Source: an uncultured Lachnospiraceae bacterium (GTDB lineage: Bacteria; Bacillota; Clostridia; Lachnospirales; Lachnospiraceae). Taken from it: DNA of 64,000 nucleotides. Location: the NCBI GenBank assembly GCA_910586755.1, contig CAJUJM010000008.1:39352-103351 (forward strand), given 5' to 3'. Positions 25,113 through 35,100 of the stretch are shown in pieces. Made by a program: the position numbers and the translations under genes. Under the pieces are notes generated by a model. It was given only the letters and a program-made list of their open reading frames with translations, was not told where the DNA came from and made no database searches. How positions within the stretch are numbered: position 1 is the stretch's first letter; each line of letters begins with the position of its first letter.

Positions 25113-25183
25113 TAGGATTTGGGAGGAAAAAATTGATTTCAATTTCAATTTTGAAAATTGGATTTACATATCAAAAGACATCT

Positions 25184-25220
25184 ATACAAAATAGCCTACG
25201 ACTAGCAGACTATTTTGTAT
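25184..25220 (-). terminator. Hairpin overlapping the end of the yhcG relic
   Basis: ATACAAAATAG (25184-25194) pairs perfectly with CTATTTTGTAT (25210-25220). The stop codon of the nuclease gene lies in the stem; a T-rich stretch follows on the minus strand. It separates this island gene from nfnAB. Confidence 0.55.
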
Positions 25221-26302
25221 CCATCATTTTTGCAACCTCAGATTCCAACGTTTCTATTGTAGGAAGACTGCGTTGATATTCTTTGCTGAGAGCATTGCTT
25301 ATATCATATCCTGCAATTCCAATCGGCTGTGAAACTTCTTCCAAAGAATACTCCGCAACAACATTATCCTTATCCTTGCAAATAAGCAAGCCTATTGCCG
25401 GATTATCACCATCTCCCGTTAATTGCTTATTTACTGCGGTAACATAAAAATTCAGCTTTCCTACATACTCCGGTTCGAATCTCTTTGTTTTTAGTTCCAC
25501 AACAACATAGCAATGCAGCTTAATATGATACAGCAGCAAATCAATATAAAATTCACGCTCTCCAACCTGTAAATGAACCTGACGTCCCACATAGGAAAAC
25601 CCCGTTCCCAATTCCAGCAAGAACTGCGTAATCTGACTTACCAGAGCATCTTCCAATTCTTTTTCATCGTAATCCTCCCGCATTGTTAAAAAATCAAAAC
25701 TATATGGATCTTTTAATGTCTGTATAGCCAAATCTGAAGCATTAGCAGGAAGTTTATCCTTAAAATTCGTAATGGCTTTTCCTTTACGCTCGTATAATCC
25801 GCTTTCAATCTGATGCTCCAGTACATCTCGGCTCCAATTATTTTCCAAAGTATACTGTGCGTAAAAAACAGCTTCACGCACATCTTTACATTTAAAAATA
25901 ATACGCTGATTATGTCCCCATGGAATTGTTGTTATTAGACGGAAAATATCATCAAACCTCAATTCGTCTACAACTTGTTGACCATTTACAGCTTCTGCAT
26001 AAAAGCGATACCATAGCCGCATCGTTTTCAAATTTGTTTCTGAAAACCCTGACATATCAGGAAAGGTTCTTTTCAAATCAATGCTCATCTGCCGCAAAAG
26101 ACCCTCTCCCCATTTTGAATGTTTTTGCCGGTTTACAATATCCCCGCCAATATGCCAATAAAGCTCTAATAGTTCCCTGTTTTACTTTGATAGATGCTTT
26201 AATCTGACTGCTTTTAATCTTGTCTTTAATCAAAGCAATCCATTCCCTGTATTCATCGGTCACGATAAATTCTACCCCTTGCTTTTTGATTCCAGCTTTC
26301 AC
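25210..26302 (-). pseudogene. YhcG/DUF1016 PDDEXK nuclease, frameshifted in the N-terminal domain
   Basis: From 26097 the frame encodes 295 residues of a DUF1016 protein: the end of the N-terminal domain (QMSIDLKRTFPDMSGFSETN) and the C-terminal PD-(D/E)XK nuclease (FYIDLLLYHIKLHCYVVVEL followed by KTKRFEPEYVGKLNFY). Upstream, VTDEYREWIALIKDKIKSSQ is in another frame. Dropping one G from the GGG at 26175-26177 restores VKQELLELYWHIGGDIVNRQ and joins both parts into a ~363-residue protein, the usual length. DUF1016 nucleases often sit inside restriction-modification loci, as here beside a methyltransferase fragment. Either mutated or a sequence error. Confidence 0.8.
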
Positions 26303-26367
26303 CTTTTTCCTCCATAGTTTGTTTCAATTCATCATAGAACCATTTTTTGTCAGATACAAATTATCTC

Positions 26368-26892
26368 TTATCTTTCCAGAAGGTCAAATACCATAGCTCC
26401 TGTATTACGCAATAATTTGTGTGCAATTTTTAACCGTACTTCCATAAATGAAATCCATTTTGAATGAATATATCCATCCGATTTTGTAATATAATTGTCA
26501 TCATATTTAAAATCATCTACTCCCCTGTTGTACGGTGGATCGATATATATTAAATCAATTTTTCCCTTATGTGTTTTCTCCAATAATTTTAATGCAGACA
26601 GATTATCCCCTTCTATTAACAAATTCATCCGCCCATTACCTTTATCAATAAACAGCTCTTTGTCTTCTTCCAATACAGGCGTATGTGTATCAAGAATATC
26701 ATTTATCTTTTCCCTATGTTCTTCAAAAACTAAACCATATTTTTTTCCATTGACGTCCTTTTCTATCTGATCTAAGTATAATAGCAGATTGCCGGTGTTT
26801 TCATCTTGTGGTGCCGAAGCTATATACTTTCGTATCTCTTTTATTTTATCTAACAGGTCATCTCTCTTTTTCTTTGAAATGTTTCTACTCAT
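26368..26892 (-). pseudogene. Type III-like adenine DNA methyltransferase, C-terminally truncated
   Basis: Start at MSRNISKKKRDDLLDKIKEI with GGAGG five bases upstream. The 174-residue product has the N-terminal helical region, NLLIEGDNLSALKLLEKTHK (cofactor-binding region) and IDLIYIDPPYNRG (the DPPY catalytic motif IV) of N6-adenine methyltransferases of the Mod type, then ends after RLKIAHKLLRNTGAMVF. Complete enzymes run to about 500-650 residues, so the target-recognition part and the FxGxG region are gone. No restriction subunit is seen. It is the remains of an R-M system next to the YhcG relic. Confidence 0.75.
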
Positions 26893-27148
26893 TGTCTCCT
26901 CCACGATATTAAATGTATCTATATCTTGCACTTGACTAATTTTATCATAAATCCAGCAATAGGTTATTACTGAATATTCACTCTTTTCGATGAGTCCTGT
27001 TTTGAAACCCGACATAAAAGCTACGAATAAAAACAGCTTTTACAGTATATATAGGAATTAGAGAAGCATAAGCCTGTTTTTCATTTACCAAAAAGTCCAA
27101 CAGCTACATTGCACTTTATACAAAACCATTTCAAAATCCCTGAAAAAT

Positions 27149-27649
27149 TCAACCTGACGGCATCCTCCTCTTATACATCCGAAATTCATAACAGATATCA
27201 AAATAGGTCTGTTCCTCACTCTCCGCCGCCAGCTCCCATTCCCTGTCCTCATCCAGATTAGGAAAGTAAGTATCCGCATCATAGGCATAATCAATCCAGG
27301 TAATATGGGCTGTCTGGCAGTAGGGAAGGAACTCTTCATAAATCTCCTGGCCCCCTGCTACATATATATCCTCAGAAGGGTACTTTTCAAGCTCTGCCAG
27401 GGCTTCCTTAAGAGTGTGGACTACCCGGGCGCCTTTTACCTGATAATTTTTATTCCGGCTCAGCACAATGGTGGCGCGGCCGTAAAGGGGCTGGCCCCCG
27501 GGAAGGCTTTCCAGAGTCTTTCTTCCCATCACCACCACTTTTCCCAAGGTTTCGTCCCGAAACAGCTTCTGGTCTCCGGGAATGGACACCAAAAGCTGGC
27601 CCTTGTTGCCGATGGCCCAGTGTTTATCTACTGCTGCAATCAGATTCAT
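27149..27649 (-). CDS. folA: Dihydrofolate reductase
   Basis: A 166-residue enzyme starting MNLIAAVDKHWAIGNKGQLL, the DHFR N-terminal signature, with VVVMGRKTLESLPGGQPLYG (cofactor site) and IYVAGGQEIYEEFLPYCQTA. It reduces dihydrofolate with NADPH for thymidylate and purine synthesis. The start overlaps the stop of a ThyX-like gene by 4 bases (ATGA), a coupling that fits a dTMP role. The common substrate-binding Asp in the GNxxxLPW region is replaced here by the sequence VSIPGDQKLF, with Asp a few residues on. Confidence 0.92.
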   Translation of the reverse strand: MNLIAAVDKHWAIGNKGQLLVSIPGDQKLFRDETLGKVVVMGRKTLESLPGGQPLYGRATIVLSRNKNYQVKGARVVHTLKEALAELEKYPSEDIYVAGGQEIYEEFLPYCQTAHITWIDYAYDADTYFPNLDEDREWELAAESEEQTYFDICYEFRMYKRRMPSG

Positions 27650-28284
27650 GACAAAGAATCCTCCTCTTCCTCTGCAATAATAATCTCTTTCGCATAAGGA
27701 AGGGTTTCAATCCAATCGCAAAAGGTATGCCATTCTGCCAGCTTATGATTTCTTCTGGCATAATAAATATTCACCAGAGTTTCGTAGTTAAAGGTGCAGG
27801 TACGCATCTGGTTATAGCTGGATGGGAGAAGCTGAATCATATCATACCAGTCGCTTTTACTTTTGGTTTCCATGTAACGAAGGCGAATAATCTCCAGTCT
27901 GGCAATAATGGTGTCAAAAAAATCCAGTGTCTCTTCCGTCATATGGTCCAGGCTAAAATCCCCTCTTTCAAATGGCTTGCTGTGAATCTTGTGCATGGTG
28001 CTGGTAGAATTGGCTACCGTAGCTACTTTATAAGTATCATATTCTTTCCACCAATAAAGGGGGGCTGTAATATCTACGGAAACAAAAATCTGACGGATAA
28101 ATTTCCGGTGATCGCTTCCGGCCTTTCTAAGCCGCACAGCCAGCCCCAAATCATTGGGTCCTAAAATGAATTTGCCGTCCTGATCATAACTGCTGTCCAT
28201 CCGGCTCCAACTATTCATGGGATTCCTGGCTCCCCTCATAGCATTTTCCAAATTCATCACACTGGTTCTCTCTAATTGAATCAT
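27646..28284 (-). CDS. Conserved protein, possibly ThyX (flavin thymidylate synthase)-like
   Basis: A 212-residue protein with AAGGAG ten bases before the ATG. The central part, SDHRKFIRQIFVSVDITAPL followed by YWWKEYDTYK and NSTSTMHKI, resembles the ThyX-like superfamily in which a substrate helix is preceded by a beta strand, but the diagnostic RHR-x7-S motif is not present in standard form. The rest is helical (LDFFDTIIARLEIIRLRYME) with an acidic tail. It overlaps the dihydrofolate reductase gene, which supports a folate/dTMP connection. It may be a degenerate or alternative thymidylate synthase, or a protein of unknown function. Confidence 0.5.
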   Translation of the reverse strand: MIQLERTSVMNLENAMRGARNPMNSWSRMDSSYDQDGKFILGPNDLGLAVRLRKAGSDHRKFIRQIFVSVDITAPLYWWKEYDTYKVATVANSTSTMHKIHSKPFERGDFSLDHMTEETLDFFDTIIARLEIIRLRYMETKSKSDWYDMIQLLPSSYNQMRTCTFNYETLVNIYYARRNHKLAEWHTFCDWIETLPYAKEIIIAEEEEDSLS

Positions 28285-28317
28285 TTTTCACATACTCCTT
28301 GAATTTTAATGTCTATA

Positions 28318-31300
28318 TCAAAGCCGAATCTCTTTTCCCAGGGAAAAGGAATAAAGAATCTTTTCTTTCACCGGCTTTCCCGTAATCTGTTCCAGGCTTC
28401 GTTTGTAATAGTCCAGCTGAGTCTGATAGCGGCGGGCTAAAGCGTCTTCCGCTCCCTGTCCTACCCGGTCTGTTTTGTAATCAATCAGCACCAGGCCGTC
28501 CTCTTCCTCCATCCATGCGTCTATGATTCCCTGAACCAGCACCAGCTCGTCAGACTCCCCCACCCCCATCTCTCTGGCGGGGATTCCCACCATAAACTGC
28601 TGCTCTTTGTGAAGGCGTCCCTGTTTTTCCGCCAGGGCCATCCGGATTCCCAAAGGGCTTCTTAAAAACCCGGCCAGCAAAGGAATCTCTATCAGGCCTG
28701 CTTCCTCCTCCAGCATAAGGCCCTGTTCTTTAAAGGTTTCTATCTGGCCGGAAACAGCCTGAATCAGCTGATCCCGGTTCTCTATAGAAGAAAACTCTCC
28801 AAAGGAAAGAAGCTCCAATGCCCGGTGAAAAGAAGTCCCCCGCAAAGCCCCTGTGGCCTTGTCTCCCTTCTCCTCAGGTGTCCTGGCATTTTCCAGGCAG
28901 GCGGCCGAAAGCTCCATCTCTTCCTCCCCGGCCTCTGCTTCCTGCCTGCGCCGTTTGATCTCTGATACGGAAAGCATGGCGTAGAGCCTGGTTTCCGCCT
29001 GGAAAGGGTACTGATAGGAAAGCTGTTCTTTTAATACCTGGTTCATCTCTTTCTCATAGGTCTTGCTGCAGTCTAAGGAAAGCAAATCTTCCTTAAAATC
29101 CCGTCTTTCAATCTGCCTCATTACCTCGCTTCCCACAAGTCCGGATACCGGCACGGTTTCCATGGAGATAAGGCCGGATCCCTTTATGGCGGGAAGAGCC
29201 ATAAGCATCCAATCCAAGTAGGAGTTTCCTCCTGACAGGACGGTAAAAGGAAGCCCCTTCCCGCTGCCAAAGCTTATCCCACCCCATTTTTCCATTTTTT
29301 TATCCAGGGATTTTTCTGAGGCAGTCATAATCAGCTTTTCTTTGGCTCTGGTCATGGCCACGTAAAGGATCCGAAGCTCTTCCCCCATGGTTTCCAAATC
29401 CATTCGGCGCTTTAGCGCCTGCTTCTTTAAGGTAGGGATCTTCACTCTCCGTTCCAGATCCAGATAATCCGCAGCAATTCCAAGCTCCGGATCGATGAGG
29501 ATTTTTCCCGTCAAATCCTGCTTATTAAACCGCTTTCCCAAACCTGCCAGTATTACCACAGGAAATTCCAGGCCCTTGCTTTTGTGGATGCTCATAATCC
29601 GCACCACCTGCGAGTTTTCCCCAAAAACCGGCGCTTCCCCAAAGTCTGTCTCAAATTTTTTCAGTTTCTCAATATACCGGACAAAGTGGAACAGTCCTTT
29701 ATAGCTGGTATTTTCATAGGCCAATGCCTTTTCCGCCAGCATATCCAGATTGGCCTGTCTGGCCCGGCCTGCCGGCATGGCGCAGACATAATCGTAGTAT
29801 CCGCTGCGGCGGTATATCTGATAGATCAGCTCATGGATGGGAAGCCAGGAGGCAAGGAGCCGGTATTCTTCCAGCATATCTTCCAGTTTTTCCAGCTTTT
29901 TTCTAATCTCTGGGAGATGGGAAGCTATGGGAATCTCAGCCGGTTCCGGGACTTCCTCTGTCTCACTGCCGTAGAGCCAAAACCGGACGGCCCCGTAAAT
30001 CCCTCTGTCCCCGTATTTATTTTTCCCTATCTGGCCCTTATATCCGGCCATAAGCCAGGCTAATTCCTCCTCCGTCATTCCGATGACAGGGGATTTTAAG
30101 ACGCAGGCCATAGGGATATCCTGAAAAGGATTATCTACCACCGACAGAAGGCTTAATACGGTCTCCACCTCCACCGTGTCAAAATATCCGGTCTGGGTCT
30201 GGGCAGCCGCCGGGATCCCCTCATTCATCAGCACATTTACCAGCACCTGGGCCCACCCGGAAACACTTCGCAGAAGGATTACAATATCCCCCAGCCCGGC
30301 AAGCCGGTAGGCCTCCTTTCGCTTGTCCCATATGAGAAGACCCTTTTCCTCATCCGTAACATCCCGGATTTTTTTTGCAACCAGCCTGGCCTCCAGTTCC
30401 CTTGCAGTGTAGTCGGCGGCGTCCTCCTCCAGCCCTTCCATAATCTGGCTGTCTGTGGGGACAATGAAAAGTTCCGTAGGGGTCTGGCCCCGGGACTCTT
30501 CTCCAGCAGGGAGAGGGGCAAAATCAGCCCCGGGATAGAGGGCAGTCTCCTCTGTGTACCGGATTCCTCCCAGGTTCCTTACCATAATCTGGTAAAATAT
30601 CTGATTAATGCTGTTTAATACAGAGGCCCGGCTCCGGAAATTCTGCCGCAGCTCAATCTTTTTGTAAGGCCCCTTCTCACTGGAGTAGGTATGGTATTTC
30701 TCTAAAAACAGCTCCGGCCTTGCCAGGCGGAAACGGTAAATACTCTGTTTCACATCCCCCACCATAAAGACGTTAGGCTGTCCCTGGCGCTCCCTCGACA
30801 GGGCCTTAATCAGGGTTTCCTGAACCAGGTTGCTGTCCTGGTATTCATCTACCAGAATCTCTTCAAACCGGCGGCTCAGCTCGTCGGCCACCTGGGAAGG
30901 AACTGGTCCCTCCTCCCCTTTTTCCCACAAAATCTCCAGGGCAAAATGTTCCAGATCGTTAAAGTCCACCAGATTCCGCTCTTTTTTGGTCTCCTGAAAC
31001 CGCCGGGAAAATTCCCCCGTCAGCTTTAAGAGGAGGCCTGTAGTTTCTTTTGTCCCTATAAGAGCCTCTAAAACCGTCTCCAGGGGCTGCTTTCCAAAGG
31101 TTTCCTTCCAGCCTTTTAACGTCTTTTTTATCCGATCCCTTGTGGAACTTACCAGGGCTTTTTTCTCCCCGTCCACATCCTTGCTCCGCACCGGGGGAAG
31201 CTTTTTAAAAGAGGCCTTTTCTAAAAACCGGAGAAAGGCCTCATAATCAGACAATTCCCCACATTCCTTCAACATCCTGGCCTCTGTGAGAATGGTATCC

Positions 31301-32043
31301 TCATAAGCCTGAGGCCCCCCGTCTTCCCGGCAAATTTCCCCGCAGAAGCGAAGCTGCTCCTCCATCTCTTCCCCCTGAAGGCGGATATCCTTCATGAGAA
31401 ATTCCATCCAGGGAGTTTTTTCTATTTCTTCTCTCTTTCCCTGGGAAAGCTCTTTTTCACATTCTAAAAGCCATTCTTCGGGCCAGGGATGGCTCTGGGA
31501 AAACTCCCACACCTGGAAAATAATATCCTCAATGCCAAAATCGTTTTTTCCTATGGCATAGGTTTCCACGAAATGGAGAAAGGCCTGGTCTCCGGATCCA
31601 TACCAGTCCTCTAACAGCCCTTTCATCACGTCGCCTTTTAGCAGGGATAATTCCCCCTGATCCCCGATCCGAAAGGCCGGATCCAAATCCAGATGATTAT
31701 AGTATTCCCGTAAAAGCCCCAGGCAGAAGCTGTCTATGGTGGTAATCTGGGCCCTTGGCGCCAGAATGGACTGCATCTCCAAATGGCGGTTTTTCGGATC
31801 CGCCTCCCGGCGCTTTTCGATGGCCTCCCGGATTCTCTCCCGCATCTCGGCGGCAGCCGCATTGGTAAAGGTCATTACCAGCAGGTTATCTATATCTATA
31901 GGATGGTCTTTGTCCGTCACCCTCTCCACAATCCGCTCTACTAAAACCGCTGTCTTGCCGCTTCCTGCGGCGGCGGAAACCAGCAGATTTCCGCCTCTGA
32001 AATCAATGACTTCCTTCTGTCCCCTGGTCCATTTCACTGCCAT
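28318..32043 (-). CDS. addA: ATP-dependent helicase/nuclease subunit A (AddA)
   Basis: Start set at MAVKWTRGQKEVIDFRGGNL, with AAAGGAGG upstream; the longer frame overlaps the intergenic space. The 1241-residue protein has the UvrD-type helicase motifs: Q-motif, Walker A SAAAGSGKTAVL, VDEYQDSN (motif II), LRQNFRSR (motif IV) and EELRILYVAMTRAKEKL (motif VI). Near the C-terminus LVLIDYKTDRV is the nuclease motif. With AddB it processes double-strand breaks for recombination and degrades foreign DNA, the Firmicute counterpart of RecBCD. It lies 61 bases after addB. Confidence 0.95.
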   Translation of the reverse strand: MAVKWTRGQKEVIDFRGGNLLVSAAAGSGKTAVLVERIVERVTDKDHPIDIDNLLVMTFTNAAAAEMRERIREAIEKRREADPKNRHLEMQSILAPRAQITTIDSFCLGLLREYYNHLDLDPAFRIGDQGELSLLKGDVMKGLLEDWYGSGDQAFLHFVETYAIGKNDFGIEDIIFQVWEFSQSHPWPEEWLLECEKELSQGKREEIEKTPWMEFLMKDIRLQGEEMEEQLRFCGEICREDGGPQAYEDTILTEARMLKECGELSDYEAFLRFLEKASFKKLPPVRSKDVDGEKKALVSSTRDRIKKTLKGWKETFGKQPLETVLEALIGTKETTGLLLKLTGEFSRRFQETKKERNLVDFNDLEHFALEILWEKGEEGPVPSQVADELSRRFEEILVDEYQDSNLVQETLIKALSRERQGQPNVFMVGDVKQSIYRFRLARPELFLEKYHTYSSEKGPYKKIELRQNFRSRASVLNSINQIFYQIMVRNLGGIRYTEETALYPGADFAPLPAGEESRGQTPTELFIVPTDSQIMEGLEEDAADYTARELEARLVAKKIRDVTDEEKGLLIWDKRKEAYRLAGLGDIVILLRSVSGWAQVLVNVLMNEGIPAAAQTQTGYFDTVEVETVLSLLSVVDNPFQDIPMACVLKSPVIGMTEEELAWLMAGYKGQIGKNKYGDRGIYGAVRFWLYGSETEEVPEPAEIPIASHLPEIRKKLEKLEDMLEEYRLLASWLPIHELIYQIYRRSGYYDYVCAMPAGRARQANLDMLAEKALAYENTSYKGLFHFVRYIEKLKKFETDFGEAPVFGENSQVVRIMSIHKSKGLEFPVVILAGLGKRFNKQDLTGKILIDPELGIAADYLDLERRVKIPTLKKQALKRRMDLETMGEELRILYVAMTRAKEKLIMTASEKSLDKKMEKWGGISFGSGKGLPFTVLSGGNSYLDWMLMALPAIKGSGLISMETVPVSGLVGSEVMRQIERRDFKEDLLSLDCSKTYEKEMNQVLKEQLSYQYPFQAETRLYAMLSVSEIKRRRQEAEAGEEEMELSAACLENARTPEEKGDKATGALRGTSFHRALELLSFGEFSSIENRDQLIQAVSGQIETFKEQGLMLEEEAGLIEIPLLAGFLRSPLGIRMALAEKQGRLHKEQQFMVGIPAREMGVGESDELVLVQGIIDAWMEEEDGLVLIDYKTDRVGQGAEDALARRYQTQLDYYKRSLEQITGKPVKEKILYSFSLGKEIRL

Positions 32044-32104
32044 TTTCCTCCTTTTTGCCCTGCCTTTTGGGCATACAGATATACCTGCAGGGTATTCCTC
32101 CTGG

Positions 32105-35100
32105 CTATACCGGCGCGGGCCCCTGTGCGTCATCTGTTATTTCCTGCCAGATCTCTTCCGGCTTCAGGGCGCGGAGCCGCCGGTAGCCGTATCCTGCCGT
32201 CTTTTTGTCAAAGCCGCATACTGCATGGTAGGGGCAGTAATCGCAGCCAGTTCGGTTCCCCTGTTTGTAGGGGTTTACCGGAATGTCCCCTGACAGGATT
32301 TCCTGCCCCGCCTTTTTTAGTTTGTGACGGACATATTCCTTTAAAGCAAAAAAACGCTCTTTGCTGGCAACCGAGGATTTGGCTTCTGCAATAAGCCCAT
32401 CCTTTATCGCTACCGGGATCACCTGAGATTCGGTTTCAATCTCCCTGTCCATATGGCGGATTACCTCCAGATCACTGTCTGCCAGGCCGCTCATACGGAG
32501 CTTTCTTAAGATCTGTTCTTCCACATCCTCCTCACCGGCCTCCGGCTCCCAGTCCACCACCGGATCCTGGATATGGTAATAGAAAATTCCTGCAGGCACA
32601 ACTTCTTTTCCCGGATGCCTCTTTTCCTCCCGCTCTATGGCGGCATCCATGTATACCACAAGCTGAAGCTGAAGCCCGTAATAAAGGGCCGCCAGGTCAA
32701 AGCTGGTGCTTCCGGATTTGTAATCAATAATTTTCACGTATACATGATTCTCATCCTCACACAGATCCAGCCGGTCAATGCGGCCTCTTAAATGCAGCTC
32801 TTCATCCCGGGACAAAGAAATCTTCATGGCCTTTAGATTGTCAATGGCGGAAAACGATACTTCAAAGCCGGAGGGAACAAAATCTCCCTTTTTAATCTGC
32901 TCTGCCAAGGCCCATATGGTTCTGTCGGTGATGCGCCGGATCCGCTCTGTCAGGTAGGCGTTGCGGGCGGAGCTTTTTAATATGGTGTTGCCGTACTGCT
33001 CCGTCACCTGGCTGACACACTGTGCCACCAATTTTTTACGTTCCTCATCCCCCATGGCATGCCAGTCGATTCCCTGATTTTTAGCGGTCTGAAAGCACAG
33101 ATCAATGGATTGATGGAAGAGGTTTCCCATGTCCGCCGCCGCTACCTCATACTCCTGGCGTTCCATCAGCTCCAGACCATATTTAAGGAAATGAGCATAA
33201 GCACAGGAAGCGTACTGTTCAAAGCGGGTTACGCTTCCCTGTAAAATTGTACCGTAAAGAGCTCTTGCCGCTGCCCTTCCGATGCCTCTTTCCTGGTAGG
33301 AGGTAAACGCTGCCTCTGTCACCTGCTTTACCTGCTCTCTCCAGTCCTCATTGGAGAAAAACCAGCGGTACAGCTCTAAAAACTCTGTGGAAAGCTCTCC
33401 CCCTCCCGGGCCGTCCCATGTCTGGCTGTCTGCCAGACCCTCAATCAGGCGGCGAAATCCCTCTCTCTCTGACTGGACAGGCCAGGAGGCTTCCCCGGCT
33501 TCCATGATTTTGATATCCGGAAACAGACGCTTTACATCTCCTATCAATCCGGAAGGGCGTCTGGCCTGTCCGTCTGCCGACATGGAGGAAAAGGACATAA
33601 CCAGCTGTTTGGATGGCTTTGACAGGATCAAATACTGATAAAACCTCTGGATACATCCATCTTCCCTGGCTGTGGGTGCAAGCTCTAAATCGTGGGAGGA
33701 GAAAAACTCCCGTTCCTGGTCTGTCAGCAGGCTCTGTCTGTCCTTTTTTTGGGGCACAATTCCTTCATTGACTCCTAAAAAGAATAAAATTTTCACTTCA
33801 TTCAGACGGGTTCTGGTAATATCTCCAACCACCACCCTGTCGATTACAGCCGGTATGGATCCCACCCGGATTTCCTCAAAGCCAGCGTCCAAAATCCTGG
33901 CGTACTCGCTCCTGCTTACCTTTTCCTCCCCTAAAAGGGCGGTAAGCCGGTCAAACAGCTCTTCCACAAGATCGTAGGCCTGTCCGTATTCCCTGGCCAG
34001 GCTTTCCTCCCCCTGCTGTTCAAAGGAGTCTTGATACCACTGAAGCCTTTCCCTGGCCTGTGTCTCTTCTAAATATGTTTTCAGGGCCTCTGTAATGGAA
34101 GCTACTGTGGCATTTTCTTCCGCAAATGCCTGGCGGAAGGCTGTGAGAGGCTCTAAAACCTGGCGGCGGAACTGGTTTAGTTCTTCCAGATTTATCTGGG
34201 CCCCTCCGCGGTAAGTCCATTCCCACTCTGTATTCCACCGGCTATAGCCCCGGATCCCCAGGGCCCGGACATAGTTTTCCAGCCTGGCAGTCATCAGAGG
34301 ATCTTCCCACGCCGTTTGGGATAAGCCGCATTTTAAATAGCGAAATACGCTCTCATAAGAAAAGTCCTGGCTCACTACCTCTAAAACCGAGCGGATCCGT
34401 TCTACCAAAGGGTTCTCCACAATATTTCTCTTATCATCTAAAAAGCAGGGAATCCCTGCCTCCCCAAATTGATGGAGAATCTCTTTTCCGTAGCCTTTTA
34501 AATCTCCGGTAATCACTGCTATATCCCGGTAACGCAGTCCCTCTTTTCTCACCGTCTGCCCGATTCTGCTAACGGCAAAGCGGACTTCTTCACCGGGATT
34601 GGCGGCCTGGCAGAGGCAGATTTGATCTTCTAAGGGGAAGGATCCTTCTTTAAATGGAGTAAAGGTGCGGAACAGGTTTTGTTCCAGATAGCCAATAGCC
34701 GGGGCTTTTTCAAATCTGGGATGGGAGCTGAGGCAAATGTCCGGCAGTTTTTTGACCCCTGCCTTTCCCGCCCGACCATGAATCCGGTGTATTGTATGCT
34801 TTCCCATATAAAAGAGATGCTGGATAGAGGCTTCCTCATAAGGATCTGCCAGCGGATCTACCGTAATGCTTACGGTGACGTCCCGGGAATATTTGAGAAG
34901 CAGCTCTATAATCCGGTACTGAACCGGGGTAAAGCCGGTGTATCCGTCTAAATAGATCCGGCTGTTTTTCACAAATTCTGACCGGGGCAGTACTTTGCAG
35001 AGAGTTTCCAGGATCTCCTCGGCTGTAGAGAATCGGCCCCCAATATATTCTTTAAATCCCCGGTAAATTACCAGCATATCTTTCAGTTTATGTTTTAAAA

